Below, piece by piece: positions 52,785-60,567 of a stretch of DNA of 64,000 nt. Position 1 is the first letter of the stretch. Each line of letters begins with the position of its first letter. The position numbers were made by a program, and so were the translations under genes. The notes under the pieces are model-generated. The model was not told the origin of the DNA and made no database searches. It saw only the letters and a program-made list of their open reading frames with translations. Source of the stretch: Sphingosinithalassobacter tenebrarum (GTDB lineage: Bacteria; Pseudomonadota; Alphaproteobacteria; Sphingomonadales; Sphingomonadaceae); contig NZ_CP049109.1 in the NCBI RefSeq assembly GCF_011057975.1, positions 3,689,001-3,753,000 on the forward strand, in the 5' to 3' direction.

Positions 52785-53108
52785 ATGGGCTATGCCTCAG
52801 CCAACGCGTTCTCCAAGCTGTTTAAACAACGCACTGGTCGCTTGCCCGGAGGTATACGAGCCGCAAACGACAAACGATCGACTGTCTCCCAGCGAGTTGA
52901 AGTGGCTCGGCAACTATTGATGTCTGGCGAATACACCGTTGGGCAAGTCGTAAAGCTTTCGGGTTTCGACAATCGTCAGGGTTTGGATAGGGCATTCAAA
53001 CGCATTTACGGTATGCCCCCTGCCGAATGGCTTAGGTGGCATCGTAAGGGCGTGACAATCACTATTGAGACCGCAAAGCTCAGCGAACTTGACGGTTTTG
53101 ATGGGTGA
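52785..53108 (+). CDS. AraC-type DNA-binding fragment with two C-terminal-like HTHs
   Basis: 107 residues from ATG 52785, but the same frame is open upstream to 52646 (after a TAG) without an ATG, GTG or TTG, and that part (WVERAEALLATGASASAAAAEMG) completes the first helix-turn-helix. Both halves, YASANAFSKLFKQRTGRLPGG and FDNRQGLDRAFKRIYGMPPAEW, look like the second HTH of AraC proteins. It may be a decayed or fused regulator, or a small AraC-like protein with a non-standard start. Confidence 0.45.
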   Translation: MGYASANAFSKLFKQRTGRLPGGIRAANDKRSTVSQRVEVARQLLMSGEYTVGQVVKLSGFDNRQGLDRAFKRIYGMPPAEWLRWHRKGVTITIETAKLSELDGFDG

Positions 53109-53138
53109 CTGACAGATCGCACAAAAGGGAGCTTCCAA

Positions 53139-53615
53139 GTGTGGACGATCGGTCGTGAACGCGAAAAGGCTCATGCAGCCAAGTTTGTTCGGGAGGATGA
53201 GGAGGAGGAGCAACAACTGCTGCTCTTCCCGGTGATTGATGCGGTTCACGATCTGAAAGGAGGAACCTGCCAGATCGACGATTTCATCGTCGCGGCACGA
53301 AAGGCCATGATTGAAGGCGGTTCTGGCGCTTGGCAGAATACGGCAAACTGGCTTCGGCAGGTGGCTCGCGAATATCCGGCAGCTTATGACCTATGGAGCG
53401 AGCTCGCAGGGCACGAGAGTTGGCGGGTCAGGTGGAAGGTCGCGTGCTGCCTCTATCTCGACATTCCTGAGCCTCAGTCCGACATTCTATTTGCTGTGCT
53501 GCGCGCCGACCGAAGCCAGAAGGTCCGCGACTACGCGGTTGATCGCTATGAAAACCGGCCAGATGAGCGCGGGAGGGTTGAGAAGCGCTTCGATGCCGCT
53601 CAATTTCGCAGCTAG
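53139..53615 (+). CDS. Hypothetical helical protein, HEAT-like C-terminal part
   Basis: 158 residues starting at GTG 53139 with AGGGAG nine bases before. An acidic N terminus (REDEEEEQQLLLFPV) leads to helices with WLRQVAREYPAAYDLWSELAGHESWRVRWKVACCLYLDIPEPQSDILFAVLRADRSQKVRDYAVDRYENRP, which resembles two HEAT-type repeats. HEAT-like proteins bind other proteins or nucleic acids; no role can be given. It ends 4 bases inside the convergent next gene. Confidence 0.6.
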   Translation: MWTIGREREKAHAAKFVREDEEEEQQLLLFPVIDAVHDLKGGTCQIDDFIVAARKAMIEGGSGAWQNTANWLRQVAREYPAAYDLWSELAGHESWRVRWKVACCLYLDIPEPQSDILFAVLRADRSQKVRDYAVDRYENRPDERGRVEKRFDAAQFRS

Positions 53616-54577
53616 CCTTCCAGCGTCGAACGAAGCAGGCGGATTTTCTCCACTCGTTCTGGAGCGCCGCTTAAAGCCCCAAGCCGCTGATCGAGTGCGC
53701 GAATAGCAGCCTTGGCCTCGACCGCGTCACAGCGTCCTCTCAGCTTGATAGCAGCGAAGGCCAGTGCGATGTCGGCTTCCTGCCGTATCCAATCCAGCTG
53801 AACCTCATCGATCTGCCCGCGCGCCTTTTCGGGGGTCAGGCCCCATCTTCTCAGTAGCCGATCCACATAGCCTTCGTAGGATGCGGTGGGGTTACGCTTG
53901 TTCCAACCCTTGAATGCGGCAAGCAGGTCGCTTCCAGTATCATTCCCGTGAGGTGAATCGTCGTCGGTCTCCGACCAGAAGAATGGCGCATTCAGGGCTC
54001 GCCGTGCGTCTGGATGATACTTCGCCCATTCTATGTCCAGGTCGTCTACCGAGGTCGGGACTTTTCGAGCCGCCTTTCGGGCCTCGTCCATCCGCCTCAT
54101 GTAGGCCAGTAGCTCATCCGGACTTGCTGGGAGGGCAGCCTTGGCTTCCTCAATCGCGGCGTTGAGCCGCGACCCATCAATTTTGCTCCAGATTGCCGGC
54201 TTCACGCGGAGGCCTTCGATGAGCGCCTCAGACAACTCGTCCAACGCTCGTGGCAAGATGTGAGCGACTGCATAGATGCCACCTGGGTGCGCGAACGACT
54301 CCGCCTCACGGAGTTTGCTCGGATATTCGAGATCGAGTTTTCCGGCTTTCGCTCGATACCGCGCGCGGACCCGCTGCGGGAATTTCTCGATATGTCGCTC
54401 AAGAGATTGCTCCAGAGTCGGCCGTGCAGGGCCTTCGTGCCGAATGAACGCGATGACCTCGATCGCCAAATCCGCCGGCTCGACTGCCTTGAGTGTCAAC
54501 TCAAGATGCTGTGATGCGCTGGTGAGGATTGACGCCCCGTAGGAGTTATATGCCCTAGCTAAGCACAGAATCTTCAC
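53612..54577 (-). CDS. Hypothetical protein of the island
   Basis: 321 residues from GTG 54577 (GAGGA seven bases before); a GTG at 54610 is the alternative. The N terminus is compact (VKILCLARAYNSYGASILTSASQHLELTLKAVEPADLAIEVIAFIRHEG), and the rest is helical, with many Arg/Glu pairs and Trp residues (DIEWAKYHPDARRALNAPFFW). No membrane segment or known motif is seen. It overlaps the stop of the convergent 53139 gene. Confidence 0.6.
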   Translation of the reverse strand: MKILCLARAYNSYGASILTSASQHLELTLKAVEPADLAIEVIAFIRHEGPARPTLEQSLERHIEKFPQRVRARYRAKAGKLDLEYPSKLREAESFAHPGGIYAVAHILPRALDELSEALIEGLRVKPAIWSKIDGSRLNAAIEEAKAALPASPDELLAYMRRMDEARKAARKVPTSVDDLDIEWAKYHPDARRALNAPFFWSETDDDSPHGNDTGSDLLAAFKGWNKRNPTASYEGYVDRLLRRWGLTPEKARGQIDEVQLDWIRQEADIALAFAAIKLRGRCDAVEAKAAIRALDQRLGALSGAPERVEKIRLLRSTLEG

Positions 54578-54646
54578 GGGTGAATCCTCGGATGGTTTCG
54601 TCGGTGACACGAAGAAGATGAAACTGGTGAGAGATAGCTGTTGAAA

Positions 54647-54958
54647 CTAAGCAAACCACACCGGCGTATCGACACCCTTCGCCCATAACGCCTCGAACTC
54701 GTCGTGGGGCATCGCCTCCACCCCAACGCCGTCGAATCCCTCGTTCAGCGAACAGTCGATCAGCGAGGGGCAATGATAACCATTGCGCTGTTCGAGGTCG
54801 ATGCTGTTTCGAGTTATCCGGCCGTCCTCGAAAATCTCGATCGTTCGGAGAACGGCATCTGCCGATCTGTCGATCTCGTAGAGCATCCAAGTGGGCGAAT
54901 CTGCCGGCACATCGGCGTCGGGCCAGCGCGCGCGATGGTAGGTGCATTTGGCTAGCAC
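54647..54958 (-). CDS. DUF6881-type small protein
   Basis: 103 residues. DSPTWMLYEIDRSADAVLRTIEIFEDGRITRNSIDL and PSLIDCSLNEGFDGVGVEAMPHDEFEALW follow the pattern I associate with DUF6881. Such small acidic proteins occur beside polymorphic toxin and immunity genes, but that role is inference. It overlaps the next gene upstream by 7 bases, so they are probably co-expressed. Confidence 0.6.
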   Translation of the reverse strand: MLAKCTYHRARWPDADVPADSPTWMLYEIDRSADAVLRTIEIFEDGRITRNSIDLEQRNGYHCPSLIDCSLNEGFDGVGVEAMPHDEFEALWAKGVDTPVWFA

Positions 54959-55485
54959 TCCACACCTCTAAGTCGAAGGCTCTTACAAATGCGGTCGAGC
55001 GCGATCTCACTCTCGTGGTGTCCGATCAAATACCTGCCCGCGTCGTAGGCGGCGCTCCCGGATGGAAGAGCATAAATCCGCTCGGCTAGGTTTTTTATCC
55101 CACCTTCCAAGAAATATCCGAACCCGTCAGCTTCACTGCTGCGCTGATCCCAAACGATTCGGTTACCCCTGAGCCATTTGGCAAATCTCGTTTGAACATG
55201 CGCGAGAGAGGGAAACCGTTGCCTGATATGCTGCGACAGAAAATGCACTTCGCCCACGGTCCAGCGAGCATCACGCACCACGCCGGGTTCAAAAAGTGTC
55301 ACGACCGACGACTGTTTTGGGTCGATGCGGCGATTCTGATCGAGCACCAAAGCGCCGGCACTTTCAAAATGTAGTGCGATAAACCCGTCAGCTTGCAGTT
55401 CGACGGGGCGGGCAGGCAGGGATCGGAACCATTGTAAAACTTCGCCCGCACCGGGTGACTCAAGGTAGAAAAAAGTCGCTGCCAC
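54952..55485 (-). CDS. Hypothetical protein of the island
   Basis: 177 residues from GTG 55485 (AAGG seven bases before); a GTG at 55515 is the alternative. VAATFFYLESPGAGEVLQWFRSLPARPVELQADGFIALHF and a C-terminal ALDRICKSLRLRGVEC give no family. A mixed alpha/beta pattern without membrane segments suggests a cytoplasmic protein. It overlaps the DUF6881-type gene by 7 bases, pointing to a joint role such as effector and immunity, which I cannot prove. Confidence 0.55.
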   Translation of the reverse strand: MAATFFYLESPGAGEVLQWFRSLPARPVELQADGFIALHFESAGALVLDQNRRIDPKQSSVVTLFEPGVVRDARWTVGEVHFLSQHIRQRFPSLAHVQTRFAKWLRGNRIVWDQRSSEADGFGYFLEGGIKNLAERIYALPSGSAAYDAGRYLIGHHESEIALDRICKSLRLRGVEC

Positions 55486-55560
55486 AGCCTGCCCTTCGTC
55501 ACATCGAGTACCCACGATTGGCGCACTTGGCGACCAACTACGGCAGTCGATACCCGCTCG

Positions 55561-55842
55561 TTAAGCGTCGTCTCGCGCATATTTTATGAGGCGTTCACAT
55601 CGTTCAAGTTCTGATACGGCAGCCCCTTCAGTGGTTGCGGAATACTCTTCAATGAAGTCTCGCGCTATGAACGTCTCAAGAAAGTAGTCATAATCTCTGC
55701 CATGAAAGGTAACTGGCTCGGTAGTATTCCCTTCGGCGACGACAAATACCGTCTCAGCATCTGGCGACCACGGTGCCAAGACATATATAATGAGATCGTC
55801 ACTCCATTCTGGTGCCTCTCGAACAGCATCTATAAGTCGCAT
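55561..55842 (-). CDS. Small acidic hypothetical protein
   Basis: 93 residues: MRLIDAVREAPEWSDDLIIYVLAPWSPDAETVFVV and YDYFLETFIARDFIEEYSAT resemble small immunity-type proteins of contact-dependent systems, where a short helix precedes a beta strand with a D-E-I-Y-style pattern. No confident family. A+T-rich codons set it apart from the chromosome around the island. Confidence 0.55.
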   Translation of the reverse strand: MRLIDAVREAPEWSDDLIIYVLAPWSPDAETVFVVAEGNTTEPVTFHGRDYDYFLETFIARDFIEEYSATTEGAAVSELERCERLIKYARDDA

Positions 55843-55893
55843 TGCCGATTCCCCCAGCCAGCGGTGCGCGGAGCGTAAACATCCACAATAGAG

Positions 55894-56184
55894 TTATTGG
55901 TCGTCGTCCTTAGCAGCCCGACGTCGGCGTGGCTGAACAGGCGTCACGTCAGATTCTTTGAGGCGTACGCCCGGTCCAAGCTCGTCGGCGGGAATGAACA
56001 GCACACCCGCCGTGTCCAAAGCTGAGGCGAGCAATTTCATATTCGCCGCTGTGATGGCCGGTTCGCCGTTCGTACCCTCGGCCCGCCGGATGGTGTTGAT
56101 CGCCAGCCCGGTCCGCTCGGCCAATTCAGACACCGAAAGATTGAGGAGGCCACGCGCGGCGCGAAGCTGCGATCCAGTTATCAC
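55894..56184 (-). CDS. XRE-family transcriptional regulator
   Basis: 96 residues from GTG 56184. The helix-turn-helix is LRAARGLLNLSVSELAERTGLAINTIRRAEGTNG, followed by AANMKLLASALDTAGVLFIPADELGPGVRL, the extension typical of small XRE regulators in phages and islands. The C terminus is basic. The intergenic region to the divergent nuclease side has two direct TAGCACCAA repeats, which may be its operator. Confidence 0.85.
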   Translation of the reverse strand: MITGSQLRAARGLLNLSVSELAERTGLAINTIRRAEGTNGEPAITAANMKLLASALDTAGVLFIPADELGPGVRLKESDVTPVQPRRRRAAKDDDQ

Positions 56185-56209
56185 TCACGGCCCCAATTTT
56201 TCTGATCGT

Positions 56210-56237
56210 TAGCACCAATGTTGATAAATAGCACCAA
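56210..56237. promoter_or_regulatory. Direct repeats TAGCACCAA, likely XRE operator
   Basis: Two copies of TAGCACCAA at 56210-56218 and 56229-56237, start-to-start 19 bases, about two helical turns. They lie 26-53 bases before the GTG of the divergent XRE gene and before the plus-strand small ORF. Confidence 0.5.
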
Positions 56238-56263
56238 CGACTCGCAAATTGGAGGATGGTGTT

Positions 56264-56332
56264 ATGGATCAATCAGATCGCCTTTTCCCTCGTTGTCCGC
56301 TGCACGGCAAGCCCAGCAAACGCGAAAGCTAG
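56264..56332 (+). CDS. Very short ORF with a strong ribosome site before the HNH-like gene
   Basis: 22 codons (MDQSDRLFPRCPLHGKPSK...) starting at ATG 56264 with GGAGG nine bases before it, ending ten bases before the nuclease start. It may be a leader peptide or a mis-called start region of the next gene. Only the ribosome site and position support it. Confidence 0.35.
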   Translation: MDQSDRLFPRCPLHGKPSKRES

Positions 56333-56341
56333 CCTGCCTAC

Positions 56342-56824
56342 ATGCGCGGCTATCTGCGCCGTCGTCGGGTCAACACTCCCGGACGGTCGCTTTGGGATCG
56401 GGCGCTGAAGCGCGCGAAGAGCCGCGCCGTCTCGTTCGCTCTGCCTCGCGACTCTGTCACCGTGCCACCGACCTGTCCGGCGCTGGGTATTATGATCGCG
56501 GTGGGACGCCGCCGGTCTGCGTGTTCACCGTCACTCGACCGGATCGTTCCGCAGCTTGGATACGTGCCCGGCAATATGCGGGTCATCAGCGATCGTGCCA
56601 ACCGGCTGAAGGGCAACCGTAGCTTGGCCGAACTGCGGCACCTTGCGGAAGCCGGACCAGCAGCACTGCGTGCCGACTACGCGATGATCGCGACCTATGT
56701 CGAACGCGAGGAGTTGCTGGCCGAGGTCCGCGCCAAGGCTGAACAGGGCGGTCGTGCCGGGCAGGAATGGGCGAAGATCGCGGCATTCCTCGACCGGGTT
56801 TTCCGCAAGTCACTGATCAACTGA
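56342..56824 (+). CDS. HNH-like / endonuclease VII-type phage-style nuclease
   Basis: 160 residues from ATG 56342. CPALGIMI, SPSLDRIVPQLGYVPGNMRVISDRANRLKGNRSLAEL is the pattern of small phage HNH/recombination-endonuclease-VII-like proteins: zinc-type Cys followed by SLDR, GYVPGN and N-x2-K. The N terminus is basic and the last 60 residues helical. It likely cuts DNA at structures or sites; no partner methylase is seen. A second ORF follows 12 bases later. Confidence 0.7.
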   Translation: MRGYLRRRRVNTPGRSLWDRALKRAKSRAVSFALPRDSVTVPPTCPALGIMIAVGRRRSACSPSLDRIVPQLGYVPGNMRVISDRANRLKGNRSLAELRHLAEAGPAALRADYAMIATYVEREELLAEVRAKAEQGGRAGQEWAKIAAFLDRVFRKSLIN

Positions 56825-56836
56825 AAGGAGGTCACC

Positions 56837-57136
56837 ATGCAGCACATTCATCAGCACAATCACCACGATGCCTTAGCCCGGCTTACGGCGAGTCTCTGCG
56901 ACTTAATGGCGCAGTTCGTGGCCGACATGGCTGTCACGCAGAAGCCGGAACCGTCACACACCTACATCGCCGCGAATGACAACGAGGCTGCTGACGGGCC
57001 GGAATCGCGTTGGCCGGACGACCCGATGACGCTGAAAGAGGTTCAGTTCGAGCTGCGCCTCAAAGAAAAGCAGATCGTGGCGCTCCGGCGGCTCTGGGGT
57101 TTTCCTGCTCCTGTTCATCGCGGCGGTGGGCGGTGA
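56837..57136 (+). CDS. Hypothetical protein ending inside tRNA-Val
   Basis: 99 residues from ATG 56837 with AAAGGAGG eight bases before. The N terminus is His-rich (QHIHQHNHHDAL), and a second helix has TLKEVQFELRLKEKQIVALRRLWGF. The last codons run 10 bases into the 3' end of the tRNA-Val gene, so the present stop was probably created by integration next to the tRNA. No family known. Confidence 0.55.
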   Translation: MQHIHQHNHHDALARLTASLCDLMAQFVADMAVTQKPEPSHTYIAANDNEAADGPESRWPDDPMTLKEVQFELRLKEKQIVALRRLWGFPAPVHRGGGR

Positions 57137-57199
57137 CGGGCTCGAACCGCCGACCCTCTCGGTGTAAACGAGATGCTCTACCAACTGAGCTAACCGCCC
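57127..57199 (-). tRNA. valT: tRNA-Val(TAC)
   Basis: 73 bases on the minus strand: acceptor GGGCGGT paired with ACCGCCC, discriminator A, D arm AGCTCAGTTGGTAGAGC, anticodon arm TCGTTTACACCGA with anticodon TAC, and T arm GGTTCGAGCC. CCA is not encoded (CCG follows). The 3' end is adjacent to the accessory island. Confidence 0.95.
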
Positions 57200-57248
57200 T
57201 TTGCGCCGATGCCGCGTATACAAGCACAGGGCGGTTCGGCAAGTCCGG

Positions 57249-57455
57249 CTATTCCTCTTCCGGCCGATAGGTCAACCGCTTGGTCCGGCTGCCCCGAACG
57301 AAGCGCGAGAGAAACCGGCTGCGCTGCGACCGCAAATAGGCGCGATGCCTGCGCGCTTCATGCCGCTGCAAACGCCACCGCTGTCGATAGCGCACAACGA
57401 AAACACCAACGAAGATCAGCACGAAAAGCGCTGCTACGAACAGGATGATCTTCAT
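57249..57455 (-). CDS. Small membrane protein with a basic cytoplasmic tail
   Basis: 68 residues from ATG 57455; an ATG at 57464 is possible. One membrane helix (KIILFVAALFVLIFVGVFVV) is followed by a strongly basic tail (RYRQRWRLQRHEARRHRAYLRSQRSRFLSRFVRGSRTKR), then YRPEEE. It could bind nucleic acid or lipid headgroups. Unknown family. It lies between tRNA-Val and the winged-helix regulator. Confidence 0.6.
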   Translation of the reverse strand: MKIILFVAALFVLIFVGVFVVRYRQRWRLQRHEARRHRAYLRSQRSRFLSRFVRGSRTKRLTYRPEEE

Positions 57456-57534
57456 TTTACCCAACCCCCCTTGAAGGGAAGGGCATCGCCATCAACAGAG
57501 TCAAGCGTTTTTGAAGAGCCGCTCGCGCAGCCTA

Positions 57535-58482
57535 TCAAATGATGTTCAGCCCCTGACGACGCAGAGCGGCGAAATAGCCGCGCATCTTCTCGTCGGCCTG
57601 TCGACTGAGCGCGATATAGGCCCGGCGGCGATCATCAGGATCGGCATGCCGTTCGAACAGCCCCGCCTCGTGCATCCCGCCGATCCAGCGCAGCGCGGTG
57701 GTGGGCGGGACGGCGGCGGCGATACACAGGCTGGAAACCGATACCCTGCGCCGCTCCTGCTTCGCGGCGAACAGGTCCAGCAGCATGTCCCATGCGGGAT
57801 CGGCGAACAGATCCTCGGCGAAGAACTGCGCACGCAGCCGCCGCGCGCGGATCACGGCGCGCACTTCGTCAGCCGAAACATCCGGTGCCGCATCATTCCC
57901 GTCATCCGGGCCGCGATAGCCGTTCGCCGGTTCACGCAGGGCGCCGCCGCCATTGGCCGCCGGTTCGCCACGCGTGAGCCGGACCAGCGTGTCCGCGATA
58001 CGCGCGACTTCCTCGTTCAGCCGGCGCAGCCGCTCCGCCTCGGCATCGCGCGTCACATCGTTGAGCCGCAATTGCCGCCGATCAAGCGCCCGGTGCAGCG
58101 CGAAAATGCGATCAGCCGGAGTGGGATTACAAAGCAGCTGACAATCGCCGTCGAGCCAGCAGTCGGCGACCTGATCGAGCAGGTCGGGCGGTACGGTTGC
58201 GATCACTGCCGCGGCGGCGCCGCGCATCTGATCCACAGCCCGATAGAGGAGCGTGGCGACGTCGGTGCCCGGCGCCGTGCCGCCTTCGATCATGACGATG
58301 TCGGCGACCGGCTCGATCCCTGAAAGCGCCGCACGCCATTCCGGGCCGGCGATTTCGCGCAGATCGGCCGCGGTAATGGCCGCACGGGCGTCACCCGGAT
58401 CGATATCGGGATCGACGAGGAGGATGACGGCAGGGCGAAGGTCATAGGCTTGTGAAGCGTTTTGCGGCGTCGAAGCAGTCAT
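57535..58482 (-). CDS. MarR-like winged-helix regulator with an N-terminal receiver-like domain
   Basis: 315 residues from ATG 58482; ATG 58503 is possible. The N-terminal 130 residues form a flavodoxin/receiver-like alpha-beta pattern (AVILLVDPDIDPGDARAA, ADIVMIEGG, AAAVIATVPPDLLDQVADCW), without a clear phosphorylation Asp. The C-terminal winged helix has DMLLDLFAAKQERRRVSVSSLCIAAAVPPTTALRWIGGMHEAGLFERHADPDDRRRAYIALS, the MarR-type wing. It lies downstream of the transhydrogenase operon on the same strand. Ligand unknown. Confidence 0.75.
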   Translation of the reverse strand: MTASTPQNASQAYDLRPAVILLVDPDIDPGDARAAITAADLREIAGPEWRAALSGIEPVADIVMIEGGTAPGTDVATLLYRAVDQMRGAAAAVIATVPPDLLDQVADCWLDGDCQLLCNPTPADRIFALHRALDRRQLRLNDVTRDAEAERLRRLNEEVARIADTLVRLTRGEPAANGGGALREPANGYRGPDDGNDAAPDVSADEVRAVIRARRLRAQFFAEDLFADPAWDMLLDLFAAKQERRRVSVSSLCIAAAVPPTTALRWIGGMHEAGLFERHADPDDRRRAYIALSRQADEKMRGYFAALRRQGLNII

Positions 58483-58690
58483 TCCCAGGCCCCGTGAGTT
58501 CATCTTCTGTTCCGACCCTGCCCGCTTACTCCGAAATGGTTGAGTTAAATCACGTCCATTTCGGATATATTCTGGCGGCCATATCGAAGAACCCGTCCGA
58601 AGGACGGTCCGGTTCGGATCATTGCACCGCACCGTGGTGGCAAATCGGTAAGATGCCCGGTCCTCCAGGGCGCGACTCGGCGCCCTGCGA

Positions 58691-60103
58691 TCAGTCGAGC
58701 GATTTTACGATTTCCTCGACCATCTTCTTAGCATCCGAGAGCAGCATCATCGTATTGTCGCGATAAAAGACTTCGTTGTCGACGCCGGCATAGCCCACGC
58801 CACCCATCGAGCGTTTGACGAACAATACCGTCTTGGCGTTGGCGACGTCGAGGATCGGCATGCCGTAGATCGGCGATGTCTTGTCGGTCTTGGCAGCCGG
58901 ATTGGTGACATCGTTGGCGCCAATCACGAACGCGACGTCGGTCTGGCTGAACTCGCTGTTGATGTCTTCCAGTTCGAACACTTCGTCATAGGGCACGTTC
59001 GCTTCAGCAAGCAGGACGTTCATATGCCCGGGCATGCGCCCCGCCACCGGATGGATGGCATATTTCACCGTAACGCCTTCTTCCTTGAGCTTGTCGCTCA
59101 TTTCGCGAAGCACGTGCTGCGCCTGCGCCACCGCCATGCCGTAGCCGGGAACGATGATCACCTGCTCGGCCTGTTTCATCAGGAATGCCGCATCCTCTGC
59201 GCTGCCGCGCTTGAACGGGCGATCGATCTTCTCGCCCCCGCCGCTCGCACCGCCGCTGTCGGCGCCGAAGCCGCCTGCGATCACGCTGATGAAGCTGCGG
59301 TTCATCGCCTTGCACATGATATAGGAAAGGATCGCACCCGAGCTGCCGACGAGCGCGCCGGTGATGATCATCGCGCTGTTGCCGAGCGTAAAACCCATCG
59401 CCGCCGCCGCCCAGCCTGAATAGCTGTTGAGCATCGAAACGACGACCGGCATGTCCGCGCCGCCAATCGGAATGATCAGCAGGAAGCCGATGACGAAGCT
59501 GAGGATCGTAACGGTCCAGAAGATCCACGGCGCCTGATCCTGCGTGAAATAGCCGATCAGCCCGACGATGACCGCCAGCGTGCCGAAATTGATGACGTGA
59601 CGACCCGGCAGCATGATCGGCGTACCCGACATGTTGCCGTTGAGCTTCAGGAAGGCGATTACCGACCCCGAAAAGGTGATCGCGCCGATCGCGACGCCCA
59701 GCCCCATTTCGATGCGGCTTACGGGGAAGATGCCCTGCTCGCCGAGAATCCCGAATGCGCCGGGATTGAGATAGGCGGCGGCGGCCACCAGCACGGCGGC
59801 GAGGCCGACCAGCGAGTGGAATGCAGCGACGAGCTGCGGCATCGCCGTCATCGCGATGCGCTGCGCGATGATCCAGCCCACGGCGCCGCCGATGCCGATC
59901 GCGGCGGCCAGCTCGACCGGGCTCGCAATCTCGTGCGTCGCCAGCGTCGTGACGACCGCGATCAGCATGCCGATCATGCCCAGGCGATTGCCCCAGCGGC
60001 TTGTCTCGGGGCTCGAAAGCCCGCGCAGCGCGAGAATGAAGCACACACCCGCCACCAGATAAGCGAGCGCCACCCACGGATTTACCGGTGCTGCTTCGTG
60101 CAT
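58691..60103 (-). CDS. pntB: NAD(P) transhydrogenase subunit beta
   Basis: 470 residues. Nine or so membrane helices (residues 10-250) precede the NADP-binding domain with IIVPGYGMAVAQAQHVLREM, RMPGHMNVLLAEANVPYDEVFELEDINSEF and VIGANDVTNPAAKTDKTSPIYGMPILDV, the full PntB pattern. With PntAA and PntAB it drives NADPH formation by proton entry. Length matches the family. It is the last gene of the operon. Confidence 0.97.
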   Translation of the reverse strand: MHEAAPVNPWVALAYLVAGVCFILALRGLSSPETSRWGNRLGMIGMLIAVVTTLATHEIASPVELAAAIGIGGAVGWIIAQRIAMTAMPQLVAAFHSLVGLAAVLVAAAAYLNPGAFGILGEQGIFPVSRIEMGLGVAIGAITFSGSVIAFLKLNGNMSGTPIMLPGRHVINFGTLAVIVGLIGYFTQDQAPWIFWTVTILSFVIGFLLIIPIGGADMPVVVSMLNSYSGWAAAAMGFTLGNSAMIITGALVGSSGAILSYIMCKAMNRSFISVIAGGFGADSGGASGGGEKIDRPFKRGSAEDAAFLMKQAEQVIIVPGYGMAVAQAQHVLREMSDKLKEEGVTVKYAIHPVAGRMPGHMNVLLAEANVPYDEVFELEDINSEFSQTDVAFVIGANDVTNPAAKTDKTSPIYGMPILDVANAKTVLFVKRSMGGVGYAGVDNEVFYRDNTMMLLSDAKKMVEEIVKSLD

Positions 60104-60122
60104 CCTATTCCTACCCCCTGAA

Positions 60123-60216
60123 CGTCACCCCTGCGAAGGCAGGGGCCAATCTCTCCATCGTCAGTCGCTGCGATCGTGGAGAGAGCAATGGGCTCCTGCC
60201 TCCGCAGGAGCGACGG
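60123..60216. repeat. Palindromic intergenic repeat, copy 2
   Basis: Arms CCCCTGCGAAGGCAGGGGCC and GGGCTCCTGCCTCCGCAGGAG with outer CGTCA and GACGG, enclosing about 40 bases. It matches the repeat at 26103-26234. It sits between pntAB and pntB, inside the operon. Confidence 0.75.
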
Positions 60217-60231
60217 TATCTGACCCTGCGG

Positions 60232-60531
60232 CTATTTCTTCGCCGCTGCGGGCCGTTCCTTCTTCTTGTACATGGCAAGCATCCGCTCGGTGACGGCAAA
60301 GCCGCCGAAGATGTTGACGCTGGCGAGCGCGACCGCGGCCAGCCCCAGCCACTTCGCCACTTCCTGCCCCGCCGCCATGCTGGCGATCAGCGCGCCGACG
60401 ATGATGACCGACGAAATCGCATTGGTCACCGCCATCAGCGGCGTGTGCAACGCGGGCGTGACCGACCAGACGACATAATAGCCGACGAAACACGCCATCA
60501 CGAAAATCGAGAGGATTGCTATGAAGTCCAC
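60232..60531 (-). CDS. pntAB: NAD(P) transhydrogenase alpha subunit, membrane part (PntAB)
   Basis: 99 residues from GTG 60531, with GGAG ten bases before. VDFIAILSIFVMACFVGYYVVWSVTPALHTPLMAVTNAISSVIIVGAL and NIFGGFAVTERMLAMYKKKE is the well known small membrane part of the split alpha subunit. Three membrane helices. Found between an unusual ORF and the pntB gene. Confidence 0.95.
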   Translation of the reverse strand: MDFIAILSIFVMACFVGYYVVWSVTPALHTPLMAVTNAISSVIIVGALIASMAAGQEVAKWLGLAAVALASVNIFGGFAVTERMLAMYKKKERPAAAKK

Positions 60532-60567
60532 CTCAGGTCTCCACAAAAAAAGCAAGAAGCAATGAAA

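Larger units (their letters stand above)
52551..57126. other. Accessory island ending at tRNA-Val
   Basis: About 4.6 kb with visibly lower G+C than its surroundings, mixed strands, and mostly unknown small genes: an AraC-like fragment, a HEAT-like protein, four hypothetical genes (one DUF6881), an XRE regulator and an HNH-like nuclease. One end runs into the 3' end of tRNA-Val(TAC), a usual integration target. I found no integrase and no duplicated tRNA end at the other side, so it may be a decayed element. Confidence 0.55.

Noticed and set aside
52551..57199. Duplicated tRNA-Val 3' end as an attachment site at the left side of the island
   Set aside because: I searched by eye for the tRNA 3' segment near 52.5-52.8 kb and found no convincing copy; only short GC-rich similarities.
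58593..58607. CCGTCC-GAA-GGACGG hairpin after pntB
   Set aside because: Perfect 6-3-6 stem but no T-run on either strand and 84 bases from the pntB stop; could be anything, so not listed as terminator.
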